From positions 1-46,086 of the forward strand of contig NZ_JAKNBL010000024.1 in assembly GCF_022410535.1 (NCBI RefSeq): a stretch of DNA of 46,086 bases, written 5' to 3'. The stretch's first letter is position 1. Each line of letters opens with the position of its first letter. The translations under genes were made by a program, and so were the position numbers. This DNA is from Pelotomaculum terephthalicicum JT (GTDB lineage Bacteria; Bacillota; Desulfotomaculia; Desulfotomaculales; Pelotomaculaceae). Positions 32,819 to 41,109 of this stretch are shown here, piece after piece. The notes beneath the pieces were generated by a model that was not told where the DNA came from, searched no databases, and saw only the letters and a program-made list of their open reading frames with translations.

Positions 32819-33813
32819 TGAGTAAAAATTATCAAGATGATTTCAACCATATAGTGGTTCCTGAGGAACAAGTGGACATGGTCATCCAAAAGGCCGTCAA
32901 CAAAGGAAAAAGGCGGCTAATAATAAAAAAACGAATAATGGTGAGCATGTCGGTGGCCTTGCTCTGTGTTTGCATCCTGGGCAGCGGCTTTGTGTCAACT
33001 TCGGTGGCCAGGGTGTTGGTAAACATACCGTTTGTCGGCTCGGTATTCGAAAGGGAGAAGTTTGTTTGGAGCGGTCTGGAAAATGTAGATGGCGAAGATA
33101 TAACTAAGCTGGATGATCTGCAGATTACCGACCATGGGGTTACTGTGGCGATTCGGGAAGCCTATTATGACCAGTCAGGTTTCACTGTCGGATATGTGGT
33201 CAGCGGCGCAGAGCTTTCCGACGAGACGGTTTTCCATGCGAATTTTTATTATAACGGGCAAGGTATTTCCGGGGGAGGTGGAGCCAGTTACGAGAAGATA
33301 TCCGATAAACTTTACGTTGGCTTAACGCAATTCCACCCTGGCCCTGAATTCTCTTTCCCTGATAGTATCGACCTTGAGGTGATATTGGCCGATGATATGG
33401 AAAAAATTAATAAAAGCCCTTACCGCTTTAAAATCCCCCTATTGCGCAGCAATGCGGATGCAAAGACCAAGGAATTGCCGGTGATGAAAGCTGCGGATAA
33501 TGGGGAAAGGACACTTCTGCTGAAAAAGATAGTTTTTACTCCAGTTTCCACGGTGGTTGACTATGAATATACTCATCCTTTAGAGGACAGAAAAGAAGAT
33601 GGTGGTGATAACTATGATGTGAAACTGATAAATGGCAACGGCATTGAATTGAATCCCGGTTCTTTCAGCCGGCATGGCAGTATGAATGAAGAAAAGCTGG
33701 TTGATGCCTGCCGGGTCAACTTCCCGGCTATCAACGAACCCGCCGGCAATATGGCTTTTGAACTTCTATTGCCAGAAAACCAGAGTATCAGGGTTGATTT
33801 TGAAATAAAATAA
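32818..33813 (+). CDS. DUF4179 membrane protein, putative anti-sigma factor
   Basis: The 331-residue product has a short cytoplasmic N-terminus (EEQVDMVIQKAVNKGKRRL), one transmembrane helix (MVSMSVALLCVCILGSGFV) and a DUF4179/DUF5643-type extracellular part (GVTVAIREAYYDQSGFTVGY; LLKKIVFTPVSTVVDYEYTH). ATG 32818 overlaps the sigma stop codon, so the two are translationally coupled. It should bind the sigma factor at 32270 and release it on an envelope signal. The pair at 23839-25441 has the same plan. Confidence 0.83.
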   Translation: MSKNYQDDFNHIVVPEEQVDMVIQKAVNKGKRRLIIKKRIMVSMSVALLCVCILGSGFVSTSVARVLVNIPFVGSVFEREKFVWSGLENVDGEDITKLDDLQITDHGVTVAIREAYYDQSGFTVGYVVSGAELSDETVFHANFYYNGQGISGGGGASYEKISDKLYVGLTQFHPGPEFSFPDSIDLEVILADDMEKINKSPYRFKIPLLRSNADAKTKELPVMKAADNGERTLLLKKIVFTPVSTVVDYEYTHPLEDRKEDGGDNYDVKLINGNGIELNPGSFSRHGSMNEEKLVDACRVNFPAINEPAGNMAFELLLPENQSIRVDFEIK

Positions 33814-33849
33814 AGACAACCGGAAGCACAAGCGGACAGGCAGAGCGTC

Positions 33850-34097
33850 ACCGTGCGGTAAGGTTCGGAAGGCTTGAAGGCTAACCTCTGAACGAAGCGA
33901 AAGTGAACTGGGGTCGGCAGGTGTCCACGCAACCTTGGATAATAAATGGCTAAGGGAGATCGGGCTGATTTCGCTAAAATCTATCTGCCGGAAATTCGTG
34001 TCTCAAAGGTCAGAGTAAGGGTTTGGAGGAGCCGTTGTGCGATGACCCGCCTGCGCACGGCTCTGTGAGAGGGGCAGTTTAGCTGCCCCTACTCGAT
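33850..34097 (+). mobile_element. ORF-less group II intron remnant (domains V and VI intact-looking)
   Basis: GGAGGAGCCGTTGTGCGATG, CCCGCC and TGCGCACGGCTCTGTG (about 34026-34066) form the domain V hairpin, with the catalytic AGC triad (34030-34032) and GA bulge. Domain VI follows: GGGGCAG, TTTAG, CTGCCCC, then the typical 3' end CTACTCGAT at 34097. Upstream, GAACGAAGCGAAAGTGAACT and GGGGTCGGCAGG match conserved domain I-IV text. Only about 250 bp remain and no reverse transcriptase is present, so much of domain I and domain IV is lost. Splicing is unlikely. Confidence 0.72.
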
Positions 34098-34154
34098 TTT
34101 TAATGGGACCATTCAGGTTTAAAAAATAATTATGTGGGCCTTTTGTGGAAACCT

Positions 34155-36743
34155 TTAGTTTTCAGCGTTTTCAATAAGCTGCGGCTCGCTCCCCGCAATC
34201 TTATACCGGCGCTCTTCCACTACAGCCCCATCTTCCCTGGTTTTCCTGAAAACTATAAGCTCATAACCGTCAACGGTTTTGTCCTGGGAGGTCTCGTAGA
34301 TATATCTGACCCCGTTTTCAATCCTTTCTCTGGTGCCGAGCCAATACGGGCAGTTGTTAAGAAATGCATCGTATTTGGTATTATATCCGAAGAAAAGCTT
34401 GTTGGATGCGTCCACATTGATATCCGGCAGCTTCCTGGCCACATGAGCCGCGCTGACCTCCGCCGCTCTCCCGATGCCTTTTAAGTACTCCGCCGCCTGC
34501 GCCTCCTGCTGCCTGGCAAGATCCGCATAGTCTCCCTGGGAGGACAGTACTCTGTCCTGAAGTTTTCCGGGAAACATTTTTTTTAGCGAGTCCACGTACC
34601 CCGCTCCATCCTGCGGCTCTTTATAATCCAATAAAGAGTACGCGCCGTTTTCATCCTTGGAAAATATCATTACCGTTGGAATGGCTCCACTGCCGCTGAC
34701 CTTGGTGAAAATGCCGTTTTCAAAGCCGAAAATCCCGATGCTCGCTATTGTGTATACCTTAACCGTCCCGTTGTTCTCTTCGCTATCCAGGATGATGTGT
34801 CCTTCAGTTACTGTTTCTCCCGCACCGTACGCGTAACTTCGAGATTTTATAGCCATGCCTGCCGCGCTATCCATATCTCCTGGTTTTTGGTTTAAGTACA
34901 AGGTTTCTTCCCCGATAACCATACCCATCCCCGGCTGGACAGTATAATACATCAAGCCGTCGTAAACAATCGTCACCTGCTTTTCATCTATCCTTTGCCC
35001 CTGTGCGTCCAGCAGAGTGACAGTCACCTGGCTTTGGCTGTCCGCAGGGAGCTGGCCGGCCGGAGCGACGGGCGACCAATAGACCGGGGTATCCAAGGGC
35101 AGTTCAATCGTTGACAAGTTTTTTGACACCTTGCCGGTAGTGACCTCCCAGGTAAGAAGCGTCCCGCTTTCTGTTGCATAGCGCGCTTTGGTGGCGGAAC
35201 CGCGGTATTCCGCCGCAATCCGTATCCCCGGCGTACTGGACATGATCAGCGCGTATTTTTCAGGGTACACGTGCAGCCGGAAGGCCAGACTCTTTAACAA
35301 TGTCTCAAGCGCATTGATATCCTTTGCGTATTCCCGCAGGTCATTATCATAGCTTTTCTGCACTTCATCTCTTGAATACTGGTACTGGTATGCAGAGGGT
35401 TGGTCCGCCCCTTTGACATTAAAGGTGATCACATCAACGTTGTCAATCAACGCGAACATTATCACCGCATTATCGCGGAGAGCCGCTTCAACTTGCCGGA
35501 TGTCCAAATTGACACCGCTAAAATCGTAGTCAACCGTAACGCCATAAGGAGCGGATTGGGTCTGCAGCGAAACCGCCCGGCGCTGAGCAGCATACGGCAG
35601 GTTGCTGATCAGGTTGACCACCCTGCTGTTGTCTCCCACGTAAGCGGTTTTATATTTAAAAAGCGCTTCCGCGTTATAACCGGCAAAACCTGATGAGGGG
35701 TTCCGCCCGGCCAGACCGTCTGTCAGCAGTACGGGGCCCAACACCGCTAAACAAAGCAATCCTATTACCAGCGCCAGTCTCCTGCGGCTCTTGAAAAAGT
35801 CGGCCATCTTGATCATGTTTATCCTCCGCTCAATATTCTTCCGGTCGTCCACCATGCCGAGCAGCTTCGGGGCAAGCTCCGGCGCGGCAAAACCCTCCAG
35901 CGCGGCCAGCAGCGCCCGGCCGTAATCTTTGTATTCCGTACTCTCCAAAACAGAGAGCACCAGCTCGTCGGTAGCGACTTCCATATCCTGCCGGATGCGC
36001 CGGAAGCAATACCAGATAACCGGATTGAACCAGTGCACAGTCTGTAAAACCAGCAGAAGATAGTTTACCGGCACATCTTTTCTTTTATAATGCGCCAGTT
36101 CGTGCAGCAGGATATATTCAAGCTCTTTGTCGCTTAAATTCAACACCGCCGGGGATAAAAGAATTTTAGGCGATCTCAGACCAAACAGGGAGGGTGTGCC
36201 AACCGAGTCCTGAATAATAAGTGAGATGTCGGTGCTCCTGTCGAGCCCCATTTTAACCTTACAGACGTCAAAAATATGTAATATCCTTTCATCTTGCACC
36301 GGCGAGCCCCGGCGCAACTTTCTATGCAGCGAATAGCAGGTGAAAACAAGACACAGCATTGTTAACGCCGCACCGGCGGCCCAGGCGTAGGGCAGCAGGC
36401 TCTCAATCATTGCCGCCGTTTTAAAAGCCTCGGCTTGCTGTTGGGCAGGCGGCTGATATGGCAGTGAATTCCCGGCTTCCCAAGAAGCCTCGTGCCGCTG
36501 TTCCATTTGATTCGCGATCCCGCTCATATTCTGCCGCGGCACCTCCGGCACCGTGTTAAAAAGGCTTACCGCGCTTTCGGGGCCAAACGGTATCAAAAGC
36601 TTCAATACCATAACTATCCAAATGAGATAGTGCCACTTGGCGCTTAATCTGTTTTTCAATACCCCTTTGATTAAAATAATCACCAGCCCCGTAATGGTGG
36701 CATAAAAAGAAGCTGTTAGAACGTAGTGAAAAATTTCAGCCAT
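34155..36743 (-). CDS. BlaR1/MecR1-type M56 metallopeptidase with DUF4825
   Basis: The product has four N-terminal transmembrane helices and the M56 zinc site LLHELAHYKRKD near residues 216-220, with the downstream helix VATDELVLSVL. After helix 4 a DUF4825-like domain follows (YKTAYVGDNSRVVNLISNLP), then further extracellular domains. A penicillin-binding sensor domain is not visible, so the signal is probably not a beta-lactam. ATG 36743 has GAGGAG 8 nt upstream; ATG 36749 overlaps the blaI-like stop codon (ATGA). It should cleave the BlaI-type repressor encoded just upstream when it senses its signal. Confidence 0.86.
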   Translation of the reverse strand: MAEIFHYVLTASFYATITGLVIILIKGVLKNRLSAKWHYLIWIVMVLKLLIPFGPESAVSLFNTVPEVPRQNMSGIANQMEQRHEASWEAGNSLPYQPPAQQQAEAFKTAAMIESLLPYAWAAGAALTMLCLVFTCYSLHRKLRRGSPVQDERILHIFDVCKVKMGLDRSTDISLIIQDSVGTPSLFGLRSPKILLSPAVLNLSDKELEYILLHELAHYKRKDVPVNYLLLVLQTVHWFNPVIWYCFRRIRQDMEVATDELVLSVLESTEYKDYGRALLAALEGFAAPELAPKLLGMVDDRKNIERRINMIKMADFFKSRRRLALVIGLLCLAVLGPVLLTDGLAGRNPSSGFAGYNAEALFKYKTAYVGDNSRVVNLISNLPYAAQRRAVSLQTQSAPYGVTVDYDFSGVNLDIRQVEAALRDNAVIMFALIDNVDVITFNVKGADQPSAYQYQYSRDEVQKSYDNDLREYAKDINALETLLKSLAFRLHVYPEKYALIMSSTPGIRIAAEYRGSATKARYATESGTLLTWEVTTGKVSKNLSTIELPLDTPVYWSPVAPAGQLPADSQSQVTVTLLDAQGQRIDEKQVTIVYDGLMYYTVQPGMGMVIGEETLYLNQKPGDMDSAAGMAIKSRSYAYGAGETVTEGHIILDSEENNGTVKVYTIASIGIFGFENGIFTKVSGSGAIPTVMIFSKDENGAYSLLDYKEPQDGAGYVDSLKKMFPGKLQDRVLSSQGDYADLARQQEAQAAEYLKGIGRAAEVSAAHVARKLPDINVDASNKLFFGYNTKYDAFLNNCPYWLGTRERIENGVRYIYETSQDKTVDGYELIVFRKTREDGAVVEERRYKIAGSEPQLIENAEN

Positions 36744-36745
36744 AA

Positions 36746-37120
36746 TCATAACTCCTCATCCAGCAGCTTTTTTAAGCTGTCTATCTCCGTCTGGGATATC
36801 TTCTGCTCCTTGATAAAACTGGCGAACATCAGATTTAACGAGCCGTCGTACACCTTTTGCAGAAAGGATTTGCCGGCGTAGGCCCGGTATTCGCTCTGGC
36901 CGACCAGCGGCGAATACAAAAACGCCTTGGTTTCAGTTTTTTCAGCTTTTATTGCCCCCTTTGCGGCAAGGCGGGTGATCAGCGTCTGAATAGTTTTGGG
37001 CTTCCATTCTGAGGTAGTTGTCAGTCTATGTACAATCTGTGCACTTGTCGCGTGGCCAAGCTCCCATAGTATCTTCATGACCTCCAACTCGGATCCTGAA
37101 ATTTGCGGCAATCCTTTCAT
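36746..37120 (-). CDS. BlaI/MecI/CopY-family repressor
   Basis: The 124-residue product begins ISGSELEVMKILWELGHATS and has the winged helix WKPKTIQTLITRLAAKGAIK, the signature of PF03965. The C-terminal half (DGSLNLMFASFIKEQKISQT) is the dimerisation domain. It is the first gene of the operon with the M56 peptidase. Two TTACA-type dyads overlap the promoter upstream, so it represses its own operon until cleaved. Confidence 0.9.
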   Translation of the reverse strand: MKGLPQISGSELEVMKILWELGHATSAQIVHRLTTTSEWKPKTIQTLITRLAAKGAIKAEKTETKAFLYSPLVGQSEYRAYAGKSFLQKVYDGSLNLMFASFIKEQKISQTEIDSLKKLLDEEL

Positions 37121-37139
37121 TCAGGCCCCCTCCATATGA

Positions 37140-37191
37140 TTACATTTGTAAGTTTGATTCTAATATTACATTCGTAATCCAATATTGTCAA
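37140..37191 (-). promoter_or_regulatory. BlaI-type operator and sigma-A promoter
   Basis: Minus strand: TTGACA (37191-37186), 17 bp, TAATAT (37168-37163). Two 12-bp dyads, TTACATTTGTAA (37140-37151) and TTACATTCGTAA (37166-37177), start 26 bp apart. The second covers the -10 and the first the start region, as in BlaI/MecI operators. Confidence 0.82.
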
Positions 37192-37220
37192 TACTGATCC
37201 TCTTATTGTAAAACTAATAA

Positions 37221-37403
37221 TTATACGGGCTCATAGTAGATTGGGTTGTTCAATCTAGAATAAAAAATTCGCTGGCAAATGCAGTTTTACAGAAAGACAA
37301 GGTGGCTGACGTTCTGGGAATTTTAAAAAGCGCGTTGGAAAAAAGTCAGCAAGAACTAGACCGATTAAAAAAAGAAAAACAAATTTTGGTTGAAAGCATA
37401 TAG
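37221..37403 (+). pseudogene. Coiled-coil gene fragment
   Basis: The plus frame is open from 37221 and ends at TAG 37401. It reads IKNSLANAVLQKDKVADVLG, then ILKSALEKSQQELDRLKKEK, a strong heptad coiled coil. No start codon or ribosome binding site is present, and the open frame begins just after a stop. It looks like the C-terminal end of a lost gene. Family not recognised. Confidence 0.35.
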
Positions 37404-37514
37404 TAAAATCTTGCTATACCATATCATGTTCAGAGGGATTAATCAGTAGAGTATCTTTTGAAAATGAGGAGATTACTTCATGTCTATCATCAGCGATGAC
37501 CGGACAGGATTGTT

Positions 37515-37925
37515 TCATTTACCGATCCAGATAATCTCTACACCGATTCCCCCGGCAGAGGCTAGAATTTCGGGATCTCCGGTGACCACCGGCGCATCTA
37601 GCTCTTTGCCTAACGAGAGCACAAAGGAATCGGCATAGGACAATCTCCCTTTCGCTTTAATCCGGGCGGCATCTCTTACCTTCGTCCAGGTTGCTTCGAC
37701 AAGGACGAGTGATTCTTCAGCCAAAGTATTTTTTACCACTTCCTCAGCCACCTGCTCACCCTTCCTGCGCAAAAGGATGTAATAAATCTCTCCCAGACTA
37801 ATAATGCTCATGAAAATCTCCGGCTCTTGAGCGGTGATGATTTCAGCCACGGTTTGCGCGCCAGGTTCGTCCTCAATTAAGGCGAGGACGGCATAGGTAT
37901 CAAATACATATCTTTTGGGGCTCAA
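37515..37925 (-). CDS. vapC: VapC-type PIN-domain toxin
   Basis: The 136-residue product has the PIN acidic residues in YVFDTYAVLALIEDEPGA (Asp near 9), SIISLGEIYYILL (Glu near 46), LSYADSFVLSLGKE (Asp near 99) and VVTGDPEI (Asp near 117). PIN toxins are ribonucleases. The TTG start at 37925 overlaps the antitoxin stop codon, so translation is coupled. It is paired with an AbrB-type antitoxin. Confidence 0.88.
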   Translation of the reverse strand: MSPKRYVFDTYAVLALIEDEPGAQTVAEIITAQEPEIFMSIISLGEIYYILLRRKGEQVAEEVVKNTLAEESLVLVEATWTKVRDAARIKAKGRLSYADSFVLSLGKELDAPVVTGDPEILASAGGIGVEIIWIGK

Positions 37926-38164
37926 TACTTCTCCTGCTTTCTTTCTGTCCTGCGCTCTTTGAGCAACATGTCTGTTAATTTTTCGTCTTTGCTCATGTAT
38001 TTACCCCTAATGCTCAACAGAGGATTCCTGGGCAGGGGCCGTAGTATAATTGATCCATCAATTTCTTCGACAGCCAGTTTATCACCTTTTTTTAAACCAT
38101 ATCGTTTTCGCAAAAAAACAGGAATAGATATTTGACCTTTTTCCGAAATGGTAACTTTATGCAT
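37922..38164 (-). CDS. vapB: VapB antitoxin, AbrB/SpoVT type
   Basis: ATG 38164 follows CCGGAGGTAAGATTA, so it is chosen over an upstream TTG at 38185. The 80-residue product begins MHKVTISEKGQISIPVFLRK and RYGLKKGDKLAVEEIDGSII, a swapped-hairpin AbrB DNA-binding fold at residues 1-45. A charged C-terminal tail (KLTDMLLKERRTERKQEK) binds the toxin. It probably autoregulates the pair. Confidence 0.87.
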   Translation of the reverse strand: MHKVTISEKGQISIPVFLRKRYGLKKGDKLAVEEIDGSIILRPLPRNPLLSIRGKYMSKDEKLTDMLLKERRTERKQEKY

Positions 38165-38240
38165 TAATCTTACCTCCGGCAACAATCTTACTCCTACTTA
38201 TTATACTACTTCAGTTATTGCCAAAGCAAATAATTGTGCA

Positions 38241-38417
38241 ATGCTATTCATATCCTGGAAAGCAGCAGCGGAAAATGAATTCCGGAAAAATTGTGTACAG
38301 GTAGAAACCCCAATCGTTGTAAAAAATGATAGTTTTCCAGAATGCTGGGAAAAAATCGACAGGCGGCTGAAGGATGTAGAGGAGAACGTGGGATCCGATG
38401 TAAATTTACATGGTTAG
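38241..38417 (+). pseudogene. Small ORF, possible gene fragment
   Basis: From ATG 38241 the frame gives 58 residues, including ENEFRKNCVQVETPIVVKND, then SFPECWEKIDRRLKDVEENV, which looks like real protein. No ribosome binding site precedes the ATG. It ends 6 bp before the ECF-type promoter at 38423. It may be the end of a lost gene. Nothing else is evident between 38165 and 38422. Confidence 0.3.
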
Positions 38418-38422
38418 TTTTG

Positions 38423-38453
38423 GTGAACCGGTTAGTTCCCAACACCGTCTATA
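38423..38453 (+). promoter_or_regulatory. ECF-type promoter (plus) for the amj operon
   Basis: GTGAACC (38423-38429), 16 bp, CGTCTATA (38446-38453), a full match to the window consensus. In Bacillus amj is also under an ECF sigma factor (SigM). Confidence 0.8.
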
Positions 38454-38610
38454 ATATTGAGGCTTGATAGATTAGATTACCGTTCTTACCGGTATATTTA
38501 TGTTTATATTTGTCATCAGCGACGACCGGACCGGCTTGATTTTATTGGCAGTAAAGGTGGAAACCTGTTGGGCAATGAGAGGATGGGAGATACGCTGTAC
38601 CGAGCAGGGG

Positions 38611-39180
38611 ATGATGCAGTTGATAAGGAGAATTCTTTTTATAACGCTTGTTTTCATAATGATTGTTGGTATAATTATCAATGTCATGGGTCGTATATAT
38701 TCTACGATCCCCATACAAAGAGCAATATTTGACAACATTCAGATAATAACATTCAATATTCAAAGATCAATACTTGAATCCGTGCAAGGTATTAAGAAAC
38801 AAGTATTGCCTGTCACGGCAGAGTTCCGGGGGAGGGAGGCGGCCTTAAGTTCGCCTTGCCTCGCCGTGCAAAATTATTCACCGGCAGACTCTACCGCAAA
38901 ATTGAGCGTGTATAATTTTGAAACGGGCCATGAGAATACCGTTTCCACCAGCGGAAAACACATCTCCGGCTTTGATGTCGAAGGCGCGAATGTCGTTTGG
39001 GCCGACCTCCGCAATGAAACGCGGGACCCGATGCGGCAAGAACCATCGGGACAGTTTACATATAATGGTAGCAAGCAGTCCCAACCCCTTATATCCGGCC
39101 CATATGTCGCTTTTTTATACGACACTCAGGTGAATCCCCGCTATCAGGTGGTCAGGCTGCCGGATAAATTGACTCCCTGA
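38611..39180 (+). CDS. Membrane-anchored protein with partial propeller, unknown function
   Basis: The frame is open from 38500; I start at ATG 38611 because it precedes the transmembrane helix (RRILFITLVFIMIVGIIINV), although the ribosome binding site (AGGGG) is close. An ATG at 38575 is possible. The roughly 189-residue product has an extracellular beta domain: VQNYSPADSTAKLSVYNFET, then STSGKHISGFDVEGANVVWA, and QPLISGPYVAFLYDTQ. These look like three blades of a propeller, fewer than a closed one needs, so it may be truncated. It is co-transcribed with amj 77 bp downstream. Confidence 0.5.
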   Translation: MMQLIRRILFITLVFIMIVGIIINVMGRIYSTIPIQRAIFDNIQIITFNIQRSILESVQGIKKQVLPVTAEFRGREAALSSPCLAVQNYSPADSTAKLSVYNFETGHENTVSTSGKHISGFDVEGANVVWADLRNETRDPMRQEPSGQFTYNGSKQSQPLISGPYVAFLYDTQVNPRYQVVRLPDKLTP

Positions 39181-39256
39181 AATGTTCCTAATTAAAAAAC
39201 ATCCTGATGAAACATTCCAATGCGGTGACGGCAGGTTTACATTGAGGTTAATATAC

Positions 39257-40048
39257 ATGGAAATGTACTTGTACGGATTAATGGCGTTGACTTTTATTAT
39301 CCACACGACAGATACGCTTTCTTACTCAGTTAGATTAAGTTCGGTTAAGAGCGGGCAATTTGCCTTATCTGTTTCTCTTTTTAATATTTTTGTTCTTTTT
39401 TCCCGCACGGCAAATATGTTGCAGGGGCCGTTAATCGGTGTATTAATCGGTACAAGCGTTACAACAGGGATTGATCCAATTAATGATATCCGTAAAGTTG
39501 TATTTGCTTCAACCGGAGGCACGCTGGCGGGTATAGTCCTGACACCGACATTTCTGAGGATTTTCCTTTATGCCGTTGCCAGGCTGGAGTCAACCGGTTC
39601 AGTGCCGCTTCTTATTATTCAGGCTCTCAGCGTTAATAATATTAAACTCATTGCGAAAAATGGCGTATTGCCTTCCAAACAAACATTTCAAAATATCCGG
39701 TGCCGCGATATACCGAAAAGATTATTATTATTCAATACGCTGCTGACAGCGGTGTATACTGTTGGCGTGCTGTCCGCCTTTTATTCCGCGACATTAGTCG
39801 CGCCCGAGTATCAGCTGGCGGCCTCATCGTCTTCAGGAATGATTAACGGAGTAGCGACAATTCTACTGACCCTGGTCGTTGACCCCAGGTCCGCGATAAT
39901 TACAGATCAAGCCTTTAGAGGAGACAGACCTTACGGTGATGTAAAAACTCTGGTTGTTCTGCTAATGGGTACAAAATTATTGGGCACGTTAATGGGACAG
40001 GTTATTTTAATACCCGCTGCAAATTTGATATCATGTTTCTATAGATAG
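39257..40048 (+). CDS. amj: Lipid II flippase Amj
   Basis: ATG 39257 follows TTGAGGTTAATATAC; an open frame extends 75 nt upstream. The 263-residue product has the characteristic Amj start MEMYLYGLMALTFIIHTTDT and LSYSVRLSSVKSGQFALSVS, then SLFNIFVLFSRTANMLQGPL, and several further helices ending LLGTLMGQVILIPAANLI. Amj (formerly YdaH, PF10997) moves lipid II across the membrane and can replace MurJ under stress. Length is close to the Bacillus protein (about 270 residues). The ECF-type promoter upstream agrees with stress control. Confidence 0.88.
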   Translation: MEMYLYGLMALTFIIHTTDTLSYSVRLSSVKSGQFALSVSLFNIFVLFSRTANMLQGPLIGVLIGTSVTTGIDPINDIRKVVFASTGGTLAGIVLTPTFLRIFLYAVARLESTGSVPLLIIQALSVNNIKLIAKNGVLPSKQTFQNIRCRDIPKRLLLFNTLLTAVYTVGVLSAFYSATLVAPEYQLAASSSSGMINGVATILLTLVVDPRSAIITDQAFRGDRPYGDVKTLVVLLMGTKLLGTLMGQVILIPAANLISCFYR

Positions 40049-40112
40049 AAGTGTTTATGTTCAGCGCCCGCTGGGGAACGCCTGGGTATACAAGAAAGAT
40101 ATAGTACTAAAT

Positions 40113-40370
40113 ACGAATTAGGAAAAACATTACGCTCTGCCAACTTTCATAAAGAAAAAGGATTTACCTGTTTTTACATGTTCAAGTTCATTTTTTTGCT
40201 TGTCTTTAACGGTGAGAACCTTTATCGCATATTGCAAACTGAAACTGATCCCGAAATGCCAGAGAAAGATGCGATCTATCGTTTTTTAAATTCTTTCCGG
40301 TACAATTGGCGAAAATTTTTACTTGCCCCGAGTTTAACTGTCATTAAGGAAACCATTGAACCCTTGAACC
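40113..40370 (+). mobile_element. IS4-type transposase fragment (N-terminus)
   Basis: The frame reads GKTLRSANFHKEKGFTCFYM, then FKFIFLLVFNGENLYRILQT and EKDAIYRFLNSFRYNWRKFL, the N-terminal domain of IS4-like transposases. It ends near 40370; the rest is lost. The first 32 bp (40121-40152) are identical to the start of another fragment at 42802-42833 on the other strand. Confidence 0.7.
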
Positions 40371-40451
40371 AGCACAACTGGAAAAATGTTCCCCTCATGG
40401 TGGTGTTACTTCGTGGTTCTCTTGGTAGCATTGTATCTGCCGGCGATGCTG

Positions 40452-40943
40452 TCACATTGAAAGCCTTGCTATTTTGGGCTTCAGAACATAAGCGGATAAA
40501 AATTCCTCCGCCCAGTTCTCCGCATCCACCTCCAGCAGATATACCTTCTGAGATATACCTTTGGTCATCCTGGGGTATTTTTTGTGCTCCCCAGTGTAAT
40601 ATTGCCAGAAGTGTCTCAGTTCGTGGGCAAGGACATGTAGAATTTTTCTTTTTAGTAGTTTTTTAGAAAACATACATAGTCTTGGCAGCCTAAACCAGTC
40701 TAAAATTTTTATACAGGTTATGTTGTTGATATACAATACCACCACAGCCCCTGCGAGTTCATTTTTTTTCTGGTCTTTAAAATAGGTGAGGCATGTTCCA
40801 AACATATCGTCGCATGAATCACCAAGCTTAACGATGAGGTTTTCAGGTTTCTCCCAGATGCCAAGCTTCTTAAGAATAAACATTATGTATTGGTTTATAA
40901 CTTCCTTGGCAACGGACATAATTTCACTTCTTGCCAAAAGCAT
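40452..40943 (-). CDS. Zinc metallopeptidase-like protein of accessory origin
   Basis: ATG 40943 has AAAGGAGG upstream, so it is preferred over the much longer open frame, which runs antisense through another gene relic. The 163-residue product has HVLAHELRHFWQYYTGEHKK, an HExxH-like zinc motif (HELRH) near residue 121, and EVDAENWAEEFL as the likely third-ligand helix. It resembles small phage or ICE-borne metallopeptidases of the ImmA kind in layout, but has no recognisable HTH partner beside it. Function is unknown. Confidence 0.55.
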   Translation of the reverse strand: MLLARSEIMSVAKEVINQYIMFILKKLGIWEKPENLIVKLGDSCDDMFGTCLTYFKDQKKNELAGAVVVLYINNITCIKILDWFRLPRLCMFSKKLLKRKILHVLAHELRHFWQYYTGEHKKYPRMTKGISQKVYLLEVDAENWAEEFLSAYVLKPKIARLSM

Positions 40944-41109
40944 TTCTAGTCCTCCTTTGATAATGGTTATTTCTGGAACACCCAATATAAGAGTCTTCAA
41001 TTCAGTAAACTCTTTTTTTTTTAATATTTTGACCATACTAGGGGATATGTAAACATCCAAACAATGGGTTTTATTACAGAAAAAGCCACAGTGCTGGATT
41101 TCAGTTTTG

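Noticed and set aside
40371-40666. Continuation of the IS4-type frame to residue 162
   Set aside because: After about 40370 the frame has low-complexity text (PPPSSPHPPP) and runs antisense to the metallopeptidase gene, so homology has ended.
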